Origin: Schlesneria paludicola DSM 18645
GTDB taxonomy: Bacteria > Planctomycetota > Planctomycetia > Planctomycetales > Planctomycetaceae
DNA length: 64,000 bases
Direction of reading: 5' to 3'
NCBI RefSeq assembly: GCF_000255655.1
Contig: NZ_JH636434.1
Location: 1,804,075 to 1,868,074, forward strand
The position numbers and the translations under genes were made by a program. The number at the start of each line of letters is the position of its first letter. Positions within the stretch are counted from its first letter, which is position 1. Below the pieces are notes generated by a model. The model searched no databases and was not told the DNA's origin. It saw only the letters and a list, made by a program, of their open reading frames with translations. Positions 37,082-45,503 of the stretch are shown here, one piece after another.

Positions 37082-37984
37082 CTAGTTCTTCGGCATCGAA
37101 ATGCCTCGTTCAGAGAACACTGATTCATGGACCGACACGAGCTTGGCCCCGCTTTGAGGATCGTTCTTCAATAAGCCGCGTTCGCGATATTTATTCGCGA
37201 ACGCCGTCCAGCCTTGCGGTGAATCTAGGCCGAACACCTGTTTCCAGACTTTTGGCTGCCGATAATCACTCCAAGCATCGTTGTCGATTCTCGATGGCTC
37301 CGACAGCGATTCAATCAGCCGATCAAGATTGCCTTTCAGGACATCGGGGTCCGTATCCATCGTGACATCGCCGACATCAGCGATTGCAGGATGGCCAGGC
37401 GCAAGCACTCGCAAGGCATCACGGGCATTTAGCAGTTCGCGACGGGCGTCGACATACAAGCTGTCACCACGGCCTGACCAGCCGGAAGACAGACTCTCTC
37501 GAATGTCATCGAGAATCGACTTGAGCGTCGGCAACAAATCCGCAGCAGACCTGATCGGAGTCGTAGGGAAGCGATTCACGTTAGCGTAGGTCGACGGTCG
37601 CCAGCCGATCGGAACTTCGCCGCGATGGAAAATCGCAGGTTCCAGAACGTCAATTGCCGCGTTGATGAACCGCATGGCTTGCGAGTCCCACAGCATGCCG
37701 GGAAACTCTTGTTCGAGATCCGAACGCTGTTTGAGCACAGCATCTGGCTCACTAAGAATCGCTTCGGCTCTCTCCCGCCATTTGTCAAACTCTGGCTGCC
37801 AATCCGTGAAGCGATTGCTGAGGGCCGCGAACGTGGAATCTGATAGAGACTTTTGAAACTCGGACCGAGATTCTTCGACTGGGATTCGGCTTGCGAATGC
37901 GGTCATCGCAAGCCAGCTTTGAATCTCGCGGAGAAATCCGCAGCAGTGATCATGCTTCCGATTCAGTTCGATTGATCCGGTCAT
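37082..37984 (-). CDS. hypothetical protein between integrase and early genes
   Basis: 300 residues with no signal peptide or membrane span. Predicted mostly helical in the N-terminal two thirds, with a C-terminal region that may be a small winged fold (GWTAFANKYRERGLLKNDPQ). It starts two bases after the integrase stop, so the two are co-transcribed. No motif recognised; an accessory recombination or regulatory protein is plausible on position. Confidence 0.55.
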   Translation of the reverse strand: MTGSIELNRKHDHCCGFLREIQSWLAMTAFASRIPVEESRSEFQKSLSDSTFAALSNRFTDWQPEFDKWRERAEAILSEPDAVLKQRSDLEQEFPGMLWDSQAMRFINAAIDVLEPAIFHRGEVPIGWRPSTYANVNRFPTTPIRSAADLLPTLKSILDDIRESLSSGWSGRGDSLYVDARRELLNARDALRVLAPGHPAIADVGDVTMDTDPDVLKGNLDRLIESLSEPSRIDNDAWSDYRQPKVWKQVFGLDSPQGWTAFANKYRERGLLKNDPQSGAKLVSVHESVFSERGISMPKN

Positions 37985-37985
37985 T

Positions 37986-39293
37986 TCACTTGGCCTCTCT
38001 TTGTCCTGGCCATAACCAACTTCTCACATGGTTGGTAACCGCCAGAAGCCGTTCGTCTGCCACTTCCTCGCGATAAGTCGCAGCCATCGTGTTGTCTGTG
38101 TGCCCCATGATCGAATCGACTGCAACCTGATCCTTCGAATCTCCGCCAATTGTTTCGAAGACGTGCCGAAACGTGTAGAAGCCGATCCCTTTCCGCTGGC
38201 CAACTTTGATCGCGTCTAAGAGCTGTTCAAAACGCCGTGCGAGTGAATTGATCACGACGATGCGATGCTCGGACTGCTTGCTTGCTTGGACTCGCACGAA
38301 TCGAGTTCCGCGTTCAGTCAGGAAACAAAGACCTGAATCATCGGGGTCAATGGCCGCAGGTCTCACTGAGATCGCTTCGCGAATTGCTGCTACCGTTTCC
38401 GGCCAAAGCGGAATTCGTCGCTTGATCGCGGTCTTGGGACGCGGGAATTCGAGCCATCCCGTTTTCAGGTCCACCGCAGTTTGTGGCAAGCTCGCGCAAT
38501 CCGTGTTCCCGAATCCGCCATTCAAGCCCAAGAGAACCATCGCCCGCATAACTGAAGATCGAGGCCATGTGACGGGCTTCGACTTACCCTCGATGACAAT
38601 TGGGTGACCGTCCAATGCGGCGAGGATCAATAGCACCTCTTCGCGGGAGAACAGCTTCTTACCAGCAAGCTCTCGCGTGGCTCGGAGCCGCATTCGTGAC
38701 GGTCGGTCAAACGATTGCCCAAAGTTGACAGGCCGGTCAATGAGCCGCGAGTCGAAAGCGAACTTAAAAACGATCCTGGCGTGATTCACCTTGTTCCTGA
38801 GTGTCGTCAAGTTGCACCCGGTCGCCATTGCCTTCCGCAAGCCTTCAAAGTCCTCGGGTGTCAACGCGTCGACACGCCTCTGTCGACCGAAGTGCGAAAT
38901 CAGCATTTCACAAGTTCGGTAATAGTCTTCGAAGCTTGTCCGAGACAATTCACCGCTCTCAACACGGCTCTCTTTGGCTCCAAGGAACCTGTTCGCCAAG
39001 GCTCGGAGCGTCAGAAACGCGCCGTCATCTGTGTCAGGGGCTTCACGCCCTTGAGAGTGATACGGCCAGCAACGCTGGAATTCCGCTAAAGCGTCAGATG
39101 CTGCTTTCTCTCCGTCCTCAACGGGAATGACCTCGCCGGATACCGTTCGTCCCCAGCGGCCATAGAACCGCAACTTCTGGCGAACCTTCTTGGCCCATCG
39201 CCCTGTCTGGTGGGCAAATAGCGGAAAATCCGCGTACGGTTTTGCTGGCAAGTTGGGTTTGCCCTTCGCGGGCGCTTTGCTATTATCCGCCAC
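37986..39293 (-). CDS. int: tyrosine integrase of the tRNA-Ser element
   Basis: 435 residues. A core-binding SAM-like domain (~95-190) precedes the catalytic domain: Lys287 (RPKTAIKRRIPL), Arg376 (YTFRHVFET), His398 (IMGHTD) and the nucleophile Tyr407 (ATYREE). The first catalytic Arg is not visible; where other integrases have TGLR.SEL, this one has NGGFGNTDCASL. I recall this variant from other planctomycete integrases. The gene ends the element next to tRNA-Ser, and attachment-type repeats lie between its start and attR, so it is the recombinase that inserted the element. Confidence 0.88.
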   Translation of the reverse strand: MADNSKAPAKGKPNLPAKPYADFPLFAHQTGRWAKKVRQKLRFYGRWGRTVSGEVIPVEDGEKAASDALAEFQRCWPYHSQGREAPDTDDGAFLTLRALANRFLGAKESRVESGELSRTSFEDYYRTCEMLISHFGRQRRVDALTPEDFEGLRKAMATGCNLTTLRNKVNHARIVFKFAFDSRLIDRPVNFGQSFDRPSRMRLRATRELAGKKLFSREEVLLILAALDGHPIVIEGKSKPVTWPRSSVMRAMVLLGLNGGFGNTDCASLPQTAVDLKTGWLEFPRPKTAIKRRIPLWPETVAAIREAISVRPAAIDPDDSGLCFLTERGTRFVRVQASKQSEHRIVVINSLARRFEQLLDAIKVGQRKGIGFYTFRHVFETIGGDSKDQVAVDSIMGHTDNTMAATYREEVADERLLAVTNHVRSWLWPGQREAK

Positions 39294-39320
39294 GACTTCG
39301 CCTCAAGTAACGTTTGGGGT

Positions 39321-39413
39321 GGTGTCAAAGACACCCAGCGGTTGCCGCCGCCGGGTGTCAAAATCGTCTAAATTAGACGGTTTTCAGCCTACTGGGTGTC
39401 AATGCGGGTGTCA
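39321..39413. repeat. arm-type repeats beside attR
   Basis: GGTGTCAAAGACACCC at 39321-39336 is identical to the site near attL. Three direct copies of GGGTGTCA follow at 39353, 39394 and 39406, and a palindrome CGTCTAAATTAGACG lies at 39365-39379. The arrangement fits arm-type integrase or excisionase sites of an attP region. Confidence 0.6.
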
Positions 39414-39451
39414 ACAACTCTGCAGCGGACTCAAGAAAAGCCAAAAACCAC

Positions 39452-39457
39452 TATAAT
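39452..39457 (+). promoter_or_regulatory. -10 box driving the intact tRNA-Ser, supplied by the element
   Basis: A perfect TATAAT ends ten bases before the first tRNA base. The -35 region is weak. The sequence is on the element side of the recombination point, so the element provides the promoter of the restored tRNA gene. Confidence 0.6.
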
Positions 39458-39465
39458 TTAGACAT

Positions 39466-39507
39466 CGGAGAGGTGACAGAGTGGCCGATTGTGCTGGACT
39501 CGAAATC
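39466..39507 (+). repeat. attR: 42-bp direct repeat within tRNA-Ser
   Basis: Identical to 22803-22844. Crossover occurred in this interval, most likely in the anticodon stem-loop, so the 5' part of the tRNA here comes from the element and the 3' part from the original chromosome. Confidence 0.92.
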
Positions 39508-39553
39508 CAGTGTACCCGCAAGGGTACCGTGGGTTCAAATCCCACCCTCTCCG
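39467..39553 (+). tRNA. tRNA-Ser (CGA)
   Basis: An 87-base cloverleaf: acceptor GGAGAGG/CCTCTCC with discriminator G, anticodon stem CTGGA/TCCAG around loop CTCGAAA (anticodon CGA), a long class II variable arm (GTACCCGCAAGGGTAC) and T arm GTGGG TTCAAAT CCCAC. CCA is not encoded. It reads the UCG codon. It is complete and presumably functional. Confidence 0.95.
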
Positions 39554-39573
39554 CTTTCTAAATTTAGCCAGTA

Positions 39574-39612
39574 CCGCAAGTGACTATAAAATAGTCACTT
39601 GCGGTTTTCTTT
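39574..39612 (+). terminator. terminator of tRNA-Ser
   Basis: A 14-bp perfect stem (CCGCAAGTGACTAT, 39574-39587, with its complement 39591-39604), a 3-base loop and TTTTCTTTT, 20 bases after the tRNA. Confidence 0.9.
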
Positions 39613-39673
39613 TGACTGTCGAACTCCCTTCCTGGTGCACGTTTGGTGCACACGCTGTGCACGGAAGGGGATT

Positions 39674-41110
39674 ATGGTCACTCGAAAACCAAATGCTGCG
39701 AAGCGGGGGCGGTGCACACGATTCCGCGTCGGACGTGTCTCTGTCTATTTTCATCATAGTTGCTGGTGGCTGTACTACCGTCAGGTCGATCAACCGGTTC
39801 GTAAAAGGATCGGGACTGATCGCACGACCGCTGAGCGGGTCGCCTCAGAGATCAACGCGCAGCTGACCGTCTCGGCACAGACAATGTTCGACTTCCGTCC
39901 GGTCGTTGTCACTGAATTGCATTCGATGTTTCTGGCATACCACGAGGACGTCCTGCGCTCATCGCTGGGGACAATCGGTCGGTACCGATCATCGATACAA
40001 CATCTGGTGAATTACGCGAACAGCTTGCCACGTCAACCGAAAGCCCATGAGGTTTCGGCGGCGGGCTTCGTTGAGTATTTGCGAGCTTGCTGCGTGTCAC
40101 CAAACGGACACCCGAACACGGCCAAACGCCAGTTTCGCGACAAGGGCGTTCAAAATATTCTTGAAAACTGTCGCTCGATGTACGGGTTCGCACAACGGCA
40201 ACGACACCTGCCGCCCTACGCGACCAATCCGTTTGCGGAGCTTCGGATCGAACGCATGCGGGTCGAAGACGCCAAGCCAATCTTTGTCTTCGATGCTGAT
40301 ACGGAATTGCGTTTCTTCGGGGCGGCAAAACCTTGGGAATTTCCGATTCATTTCACACAGGCCAAGACGGGTCTTCGCTCTGGAGAACTGTGTCACGTTC
40401 TGATCGAAGAAATTGACCTTCGTGCCGGATGGCTGCATGTTCGGAACAAACCGGAACTTGGTTGGTCGGTCAAGACACGGAACGAACGAAGTGTTCCCTT
40501 GCACCCGATCCTCCTGGCAGTGCTTCGCCAAGTGATCGGCAATCGCGTGGCTGGTGTGGTATTTCGTCGCCCGATGTTCGCCGGGTTCCCGGCTGCTTGC
40601 GAAATCGATCGGTCTGGACTCCGCGACGCTCTTGCCGAATTGACTTCGGAGGTTTCAAAGAATTCGGGTGTTCCATTGACCAGAAAAGCGAAACAGCAGC
40701 TCTCACGGCAGTTGTGGCGAGACGCTGGTGCATTTGATTCTGATCAAATTCGAAGGTCTTTCATCCGCATTGCGACCCGGTGCGGACTTCCATATGCGAC
40801 TTGCCCTAAGAGTTGGCGCCATTCGTTCGCGACGCTTTTGCAGGATGCCAACGTCGACCCGCTACTACGTCAGATCACATTGGGCCACCAACCCTCGGGT
40901 ACCAGTGGCGCACTTGGGATGACAAGCGTCTACACGCACTCAAGACCAGAAACCCATGCTCGCGAGATTGCGCGGGCAATTTCTCAATACCCTCGTTCGC
41001 TCGAACTTGCTCAGCATTGGCTGAGTTCAGTTGACGAATTCGACACTCAATCATCGTCCAAGGGGGAAACGGATTCAAAACGATTTCCCTCCAATGAATC
41101 AGGTGATTAA
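39674..41110 (+). CDS. second tyrosine recombinase, downstream of tRNA-Ser
   Basis: 478 residues from ATG 39674 (AAGGGG upstream). The catalytic set is Arg235 (AKTGLRSGEL), Lys267 region, Arg382 (KSWRHSFAT, with Lys at the usual His position), His405 (ITLGHQ) and Tyr420 (SVYTHS). A SAM-like core-binding domain occupies ~75-175. It is a different subfamily from the integrase left of the tRNA. Its position only 121 bases after the tRNA suggests a second element that used the same tRNA; its stop overlaps the start of the following recombinase fragment. Confidence 0.85.
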   Translation: MVTRKPNAAKRGRCTRFRVGRVSVYFHHSCWWLYYRQVDQPVRKRIGTDRTTAERVASEINAQLTVSAQTMFDFRPVVVTELHSMFLAYHEDVLRSSLGTIGRYRSSIQHLVNYANSLPRQPKAHEVSAAGFVEYLRACCVSPNGHPNTAKRQFRDKGVQNILENCRSMYGFAQRQRHLPPYATNPFAELRIERMRVEDAKPIFVFDADTELRFFGAAKPWEFPIHFTQAKTGLRSGELCHVLIEEIDLRAGWLHVRNKPELGWSVKTRNERSVPLHPILLAVLRQVIGNRVAGVVFRRPMFAGFPAACEIDRSGLRDALAELTSEVSKNSGVPLTRKAKQQLSRQLWRDAGAFDSDQIRRSFIRIATRCGLPYATCPKSWRHSFATLLQDANVDPLLRQITLGHQPSGTSGALGMTSVYTHSRPETHAREIARAISQYPRSLELAQHWLSSVDEFDTQSSSKGETDSKRFPSNESGD

Positions 41111-41589
41111 TGGATATTCGCGTGTCATCTCTCATGTGTGGAGATGAGCAAGATCTGATCCCAGTCCACTCAAGGAGAACCCTGCCAGTGACAAATGATT
41201 CCCCCATTAACACCTTCGGTGCTCTCTCATTGCCCCCATATGGGTATGCGAAACCACTCGGTGCTAAAACAGACCGTCAATTGCGAAAAGACCCTGAAGC
41301 GGAACGGATCATTCGTGCGGTGTTCCGCCGCATTGAAAAAGGTGCCAGTTGCTCTGAAGTTGCAGATTGGTTGAATCAACACGGCCATTAACTATTCCCG
41401 ACGAGCGACATGGAACAGTTCTATGGTCCAGCATTTTGTTCATCAGCCAATCCTCACGGAACGCGGATCCGCAAAGTAGTTCGCATAACCCGACGGTGTT
41501 GGTCAATGCAAGGTAACCAGCAAAGTGTGTGGTATCGCGAGTGTCGACATTTGGCATTTCTCGAACCCGCCTACTTTGATCATGTGATT
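41110..41589 (+). pseudogene. decayed serine recombinase fragment
   Basis: The frame at 41110-41391 encodes a piece (GYAKPLGAKTDRQLRKDPEA, then EVADWLNQHG) matching the middle of the intact recombinase at 41754-43700 (RPLGAKTDDEIQKDPEAEP, AVADWLNSQN). After its stop, another frame near 41535-41589 gives HLAFLEPAYFDHVI, matching HLAFLDVAYRDHVL of the intact gene. The catalytic N-terminus and the C-terminus are missing and the frame is broken. The intact copy lies 160 bases downstream, so this is an eroded relative. Confidence 0.75.
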
Positions 41590-41753
41590 TGACTACTCGC
41601 TTCAGTTCGTCATGAGTCGCTATTTCGGTCCACGTTCACGGTGACGGCATTGAACGGGACCACGTTTATCGAGAAGTCCAGCTAGCCACTCAGTGCAGCA
41701 AGAAAGGAGTTCGTGATGTTTTTGACTTAATCCTGGTTCGGGAGACCCGTCCA

Positions 41754-43700
41754 ATGTCACGATGCCGTGATGATGAATTTGTGCCGAGACGTGGAAATGA
41801 GTTGCGTGTCGTTTCCGTTTCTCGGATTTCGACCCCAAGGCAAGACCGAAAAAGTAATGACGATCAGGAAGCCTTTAATCAAGGATTTATTCGTGATCGC
41901 ACGACATTTCCCTGTTTCGTCCATTCAATCAAGACGCAGGCAGGTGGAGAATGTCTCGATCGAGCTGAGTTGTTTGAGCTGATCGAGTTGATCGAGAGCG
42001 GCGAGTGGGATGTTGTCATTTGCGAAGACTTGGGACGCATCTGTCGTCGCAATTACGCGATTCAGATTTGCGAAATGTGTGAAGACAGTGGCACGCGATT
42101 AATTGCGATAAATGATAACGTCGACACGGCAAAAGACGACTGGATGCAGAATTCTTACTTTGCGACGATGCGGCACGAGAGCTACAACAAGGACACTTCA
42201 AAAAGAATTCGGCGTACACAACGGCACCGCTTCGTCCAAGGGGGCAATCTGCCCAAACAGATCTGGGGGTACATTCGACCTCTCGGCGCCAAAACCGACG
42301 ATGAAATTCAGAAGGATCCAGAGGCCGAACCAGTCATCCGCAAAATCTTTCAGCGGCTTGAAGATGGTGGGTCGTATGCCGCAGTCGCTGATTGGTTGAA
42401 CTCGCAAAACATTCCGACCGGCCCTGCTTGTCGGACTCGGCAATGGAACGGAACGCTGCTTGGCAAGTTCGTCAAGAATGACTTGCTGGTTGGGATGCGA
42501 TATCACAATCGCGAAAAGAGTAAACGGATCAATAAGTCGGGCAAGCGAGCATGTATTCCAGCCCCTCCAGAAGAGTTGCTGGAACGTCACTGCCCGCATT
42601 TGGCATTCTTGGATGTCGCGTACCGTGATCACGTTCTCAGCCTTGTGAAGGACCGGAACAAAAACAAGGGACGGCCAACAGATGGCGAGCAGCCGAATCC
42701 CCGACTTGGTATGCCGACGAAGCGGACTCTCTTTCCGTCGCAACACGCGATTTGTGGTATCTGCGGTCGCAAGATGCTCATGACATGCCAGTCTGCAGGC
42801 CGGCAACAGATCACATGCAGTGGCGGAATGGATCACAAGTGTTGGCACAGCCTCTACGTCGATGTCGACTTGACGCAACGGGAAATTAGCCGCGCTGTCC
42901 TAGCTGAAATTCGAAGCCTGGATGGATTTGTGTCCAAATTTCTACAACAACTCGAGACAGCCATCCGCAAGGACTCATCCAACGACCAGGCGGAACGGAC
43001 CCGGCTCGAACGTTTGGTGAACGAACTGACGCGGAAGATCAAAAATCTGACGAAGTTCATCGCCGACCACGGTGACTCCGCCGAAATCCGCGACCAACTG
43101 TCAGAGTATGTCGCAGAGCGCAAAACGGCCCAGTACGAACTTTCCAAGTTCGATCGTCCGCGACCGGCTTCGATTGTGATTCCGAAGATGGAAGAAATTG
43201 CCACCTTGGTGGAAGAAACGTTTGCCGAGTTGGGCAAAGACGATGAGGCCCATCGACTCCTCTGTCGTGTTCTGCCAAGTATCATCATTCGTCCGGTCGA
43301 ATTGTGTGATTCGATGAATGTTGAACCGCAAGCGATCGTGGAACTGGATCTGAGTCCGCTCGCCGAACACTTGGCCGGCCATTCACTCCCGTCTTTCGCA
43401 TCCCCGAAACGCTTGGTGGTAAATTTGTTCGAACCAAGGCCGTACGTGCAGCATGCTCCCCAGTTAGGGGCCATCGAACAACGCGGTTCGGTCGTATCGA
43501 CGGGCTATGCGCTTGGCCTGTCACTGGGGGAGATCGGAATGGCGCGAAAGCTGTTTCGAATCATGCGGGAACGAGGGCTTCAATCCCCTTGGGTACCGAT
43601 AAATGATCCGCCAAGCCGTGGTTGGAAGGGGAAGCGACATCTGCACCCTCGATACCAGTTCGAACCGTTGCCCGGATTCGAGCGGCCTGTAACTGACTGA
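41754..43700 (+). CDS. large serine recombinase
   Basis: 648 residues. The N-terminal resolvase domain carries the nucleophile Ser26 in VSRISTPRQD, with DLGRICRR downstream. The recombinase domain (~170-300) and a zinc ribbon (CGICGRKML, then a second Cys/His group at about 336-370) precede a coiled-coil region (~400-450), the usual order of large serine integrases. It could integrate or excise the accessory region to the right. A hairpin terminator follows its stop by 32 bases. Confidence 0.9.
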   Translation: MSRCRDDEFVPRRGNELRVVSVSRISTPRQDRKSNDDQEAFNQGFIRDRTTFPCFVHSIKTQAGGECLDRAELFELIELIESGEWDVVICEDLGRICRRNYAIQICEMCEDSGTRLIAINDNVDTAKDDWMQNSYFATMRHESYNKDTSKRIRRTQRHRFVQGGNLPKQIWGYIRPLGAKTDDEIQKDPEAEPVIRKIFQRLEDGGSYAAVADWLNSQNIPTGPACRTRQWNGTLLGKFVKNDLLVGMRYHNREKSKRINKSGKRACIPAPPEELLERHCPHLAFLDVAYRDHVLSLVKDRNKNKGRPTDGEQPNPRLGMPTKRTLFPSQHAICGICGRKMLMTCQSAGRQQITCSGGMDHKCWHSLYVDVDLTQREISRAVLAEIRSLDGFVSKFLQQLETAIRKDSSNDQAERTRLERLVNELTRKIKNLTKFIADHGDSAEIRDQLSEYVAERKTAQYELSKFDRPRPASIVIPKMEEIATLVEETFAELGKDDEAHRLLCRVLPSIIIRPVELCDSMNVEPQAIVELDLSPLAEHLAGHSLPSFASPKRLVVNLFEPRPYVQHAPQLGAIEQRGSVVSTGYALGLSLGEIGMARKLFRIMRERGLQSPWVPINDPPSRGWKGKRHLHPRYQFEPLPGFERPVTD

Positions 43701-43731
43701 TTCATGCTGAAACTGAATCTCACATCATACA

Positions 43732-43770
43732 AAGACCTCGCCAAGCTTTTGGCGGGGTCTTGTTTCTTTT
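43732..43770 (+). terminator. terminator of the large serine recombinase
   Basis: A 13-bp stem (43732-43744 with 43749-43761, one G-T pair), a GCTT loop and TTTCTTTT. Confidence 0.85.
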
Positions 43771-43959
43771 GCAGAAGGAGGAATGATTGTCAAAGGACTT
43801 TCCTGACCGACAATCCGCAGATCCCTGGATCCGGTTGTTGGAAATCCTGGCACAACGAGTCGCCGCCAAATTGATCGCACGTACGCAGCCGGCGACTAAT
43901 TGTCCGGCGACACACCGCCCAAAGCCACGATCGCCAAGACCAAAATAGAAAAACGACCT

Positions 43960-44010
43960 CCATTGTTCAGGCCACGGTGAAACCCCGTGGCCTGAACAAT
44001 GGATTTTTTT
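43960..44010 (+). terminator. very long perfect hairpin with T-run
   Basis: An 18-bp perfect stem (CCATTGTTCAGGCCACGG, 43960-43977, with 43985-44002), a 7-base loop and ATTTTTTT. No gene ends directly before it, so it is either the terminator of a lost gene or ends an untranslated RNA. The surrounding 43771-44150 shows nothing else. Confidence 0.7.
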
Positions 44011-44150
44011 AGCTATTGGAAGTCACGTCGAAAAAGTCGTGATCGCTCAGTCGGATGGCATGCGTGATGTCGCAGGCATTTCACGGACTTAAGTGATCAT
44101 GACCGTATTCGACAGTGAGAAGGGAGCGCTCGACGCCGGTGAGGACAACG

Positions 44151-44490
44151 TCAAATTCGGTCTGATATGAGGGCGTCTGATGTTTGTCTGCTTTCTCGCA
44201 TTTTTTTAAACATTTCACCTTGAGCTCGCGCATCGTTCAGTGCGTTGTGAACAGGATCTCCTACCGGCCGTCTCAAGCGCTCTTGCAAAGAGTTGGTGCT
44301 AAACGCGTCCCCAAGAGGATTCGCTTCAGGCGCGAGATCCCGAACGTTCGTCAGGGCCGTGGCGAGGAAACAGACACAGAGTCGTTGGTTTCGGCGATAA
44401 AGACATCAAGTTGCTGGCCGACATAAACCGGATGTTCCATGTCGGGTTCGAAACGGAAGACTAACCTTTTCCCAAACCATGCGCAACTGG
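44151..44490 (-). pseudogene. remnants of an exonuclease-like and an HlyD-like gene
   Basis: On the minus strand a frame ending 44151 reads DPVHNALNDARAQGEMFKKM, the last motif (H-N-A-L-x-D-A) of a DEDDh 3'-5' exonuclease. Its N-terminal two thirds are absent. A second frame ending 44351 reads EHPVYVGQQLDVFIAET, resembling the C-terminal beta domain of a membrane fusion (HlyD) protein. The two overlap in different frames and neither is complete, so this looks like deletion debris. The exonuclease match is the stronger of the two. Confidence 0.45.
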
Positions 44491-44557
44491 AACGCGAACA
44501 GGGCTTGCAGCGTCGGGTGCTCGAAACGACAGGAATCGAACCGAAATCGGATTTGAA

Positions 44558-45181
44558 TTGCCCGTTCTGACCCTATTTGCAGATGGCGGGAGTTGGCGAT
44601 GTGACGTCGTCATGATCGACACAGCGGGCGCGGATTTGCAAGAATGTCCTGTCACACTTCCACTTGTCGAAACGCCCAAGTTTTGTTTCATGGACATCAG
44701 GATGCTTTCCCTGCCTCAAATTCAGGTCTACGCATTTGAATTTTCGTGTGTCCTGAAGAAACTCGTGAAAGAGGATTGGGGATTGAGTTTAGTTTACGGA
44801 CCGTTCCCGAATGGCGGATGCCGTATGTCATCGCGATTGTTCGGATTTTTCCTCAACAAGAAACATTACCCGGTCACACATGTTTCTGGCATTAGTGAAT
44901 CTGGGGATCGCTTTCCAATCCCACAAGAACACGCTTGGTTGCGATTCGATTCGACTAGCGAAGAAGCACGTCCGGGCGTCATCGATTTAACTTGTTGTCA
45001 ATTTGAAGATTGCGATTTGCCTTGGCCGTATGTTGCCTTTGGGGTGACTTGGGAAGAGACGCAGTGGACAAATCTTGAAACGCGTGCGATGTCCGAGGAA
45101 ACGATTGGAACAGAAGGTTGTGTGGTTAACGAGCTGGCGATTCTGAACCGTATCATGGCCGAAATGAGCGCTGAGAAATAG
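44558..45181 (+). CDS. protein with possible Cys-His-Asp hydrolase core
   Basis: 207 residues from TTG 44558; ATG 44612 is an alternative start. The central part has NGGCRMSSRLFGFFL (Cys88), EHAWLRF (His125) and GVIDLTCCQF (Asp143), the order and spacing of a small transglutaminase/papain-like cysteine hydrolase, in which a Cys at a helix start, a His on a strand and an Asp on the next strand form the triad. No neighbour gives a substrate. It lies between recombinase debris and defence genes. The fold call is an inference from these three motifs. Confidence 0.55.
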   Translation: MPVLTLFADGGSWRCDVVMIDTAGADLQECPVTLPLVETPKFCFMDIRMLSLPQIQVYAFEFSCVLKKLVKEDWGLSLVYGPFPNGGCRMSSRLFGFFLNKKHYPVTHVSGISESGDRFPIPQEHAWLRFDSTSEEARPGVIDLTCCQFEDCDLPWPYVAFGVTWEETQWTNLETRAMSEETIGTEGCVVNELAILNRIMAEMSAEK

Positions 45182-45503
45182 GAAGCGGGCTAAAAAGGGT
45201 GACACGAATCCTTTCGCGGTTGGACGTCTGTCAATTTGGCCGATAGTCGACAAAGCTAGAGAGACTGGCTGATGCTCTTGCCGAACGGAATGAGGCGATG
45301 ACTGTTGGAGTTACTCTAACCTGGAGATAACATGACAGCCTGACAAAGTTACGTCTTCAAGAAATGGGCCGACGGTAGTAAAACATATATCCTATTCAGT
45401 CGCCGCTGAGCTGCCGCCTGCGCGTGTTTTGAGATATACGTCGTTCGACGCGGCACGGCTGACCGTGACGTTTTCTGCATAAAGATCGTGAGTCCGAGCC
45501 CCT

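Noticed and set aside
44184..44426. An 80-residue plus-strand protein
   Set aside because: No start signal and no protein-like pattern; the minus strand of the same bases encodes recognisable exonuclease and HlyD-like fragments.
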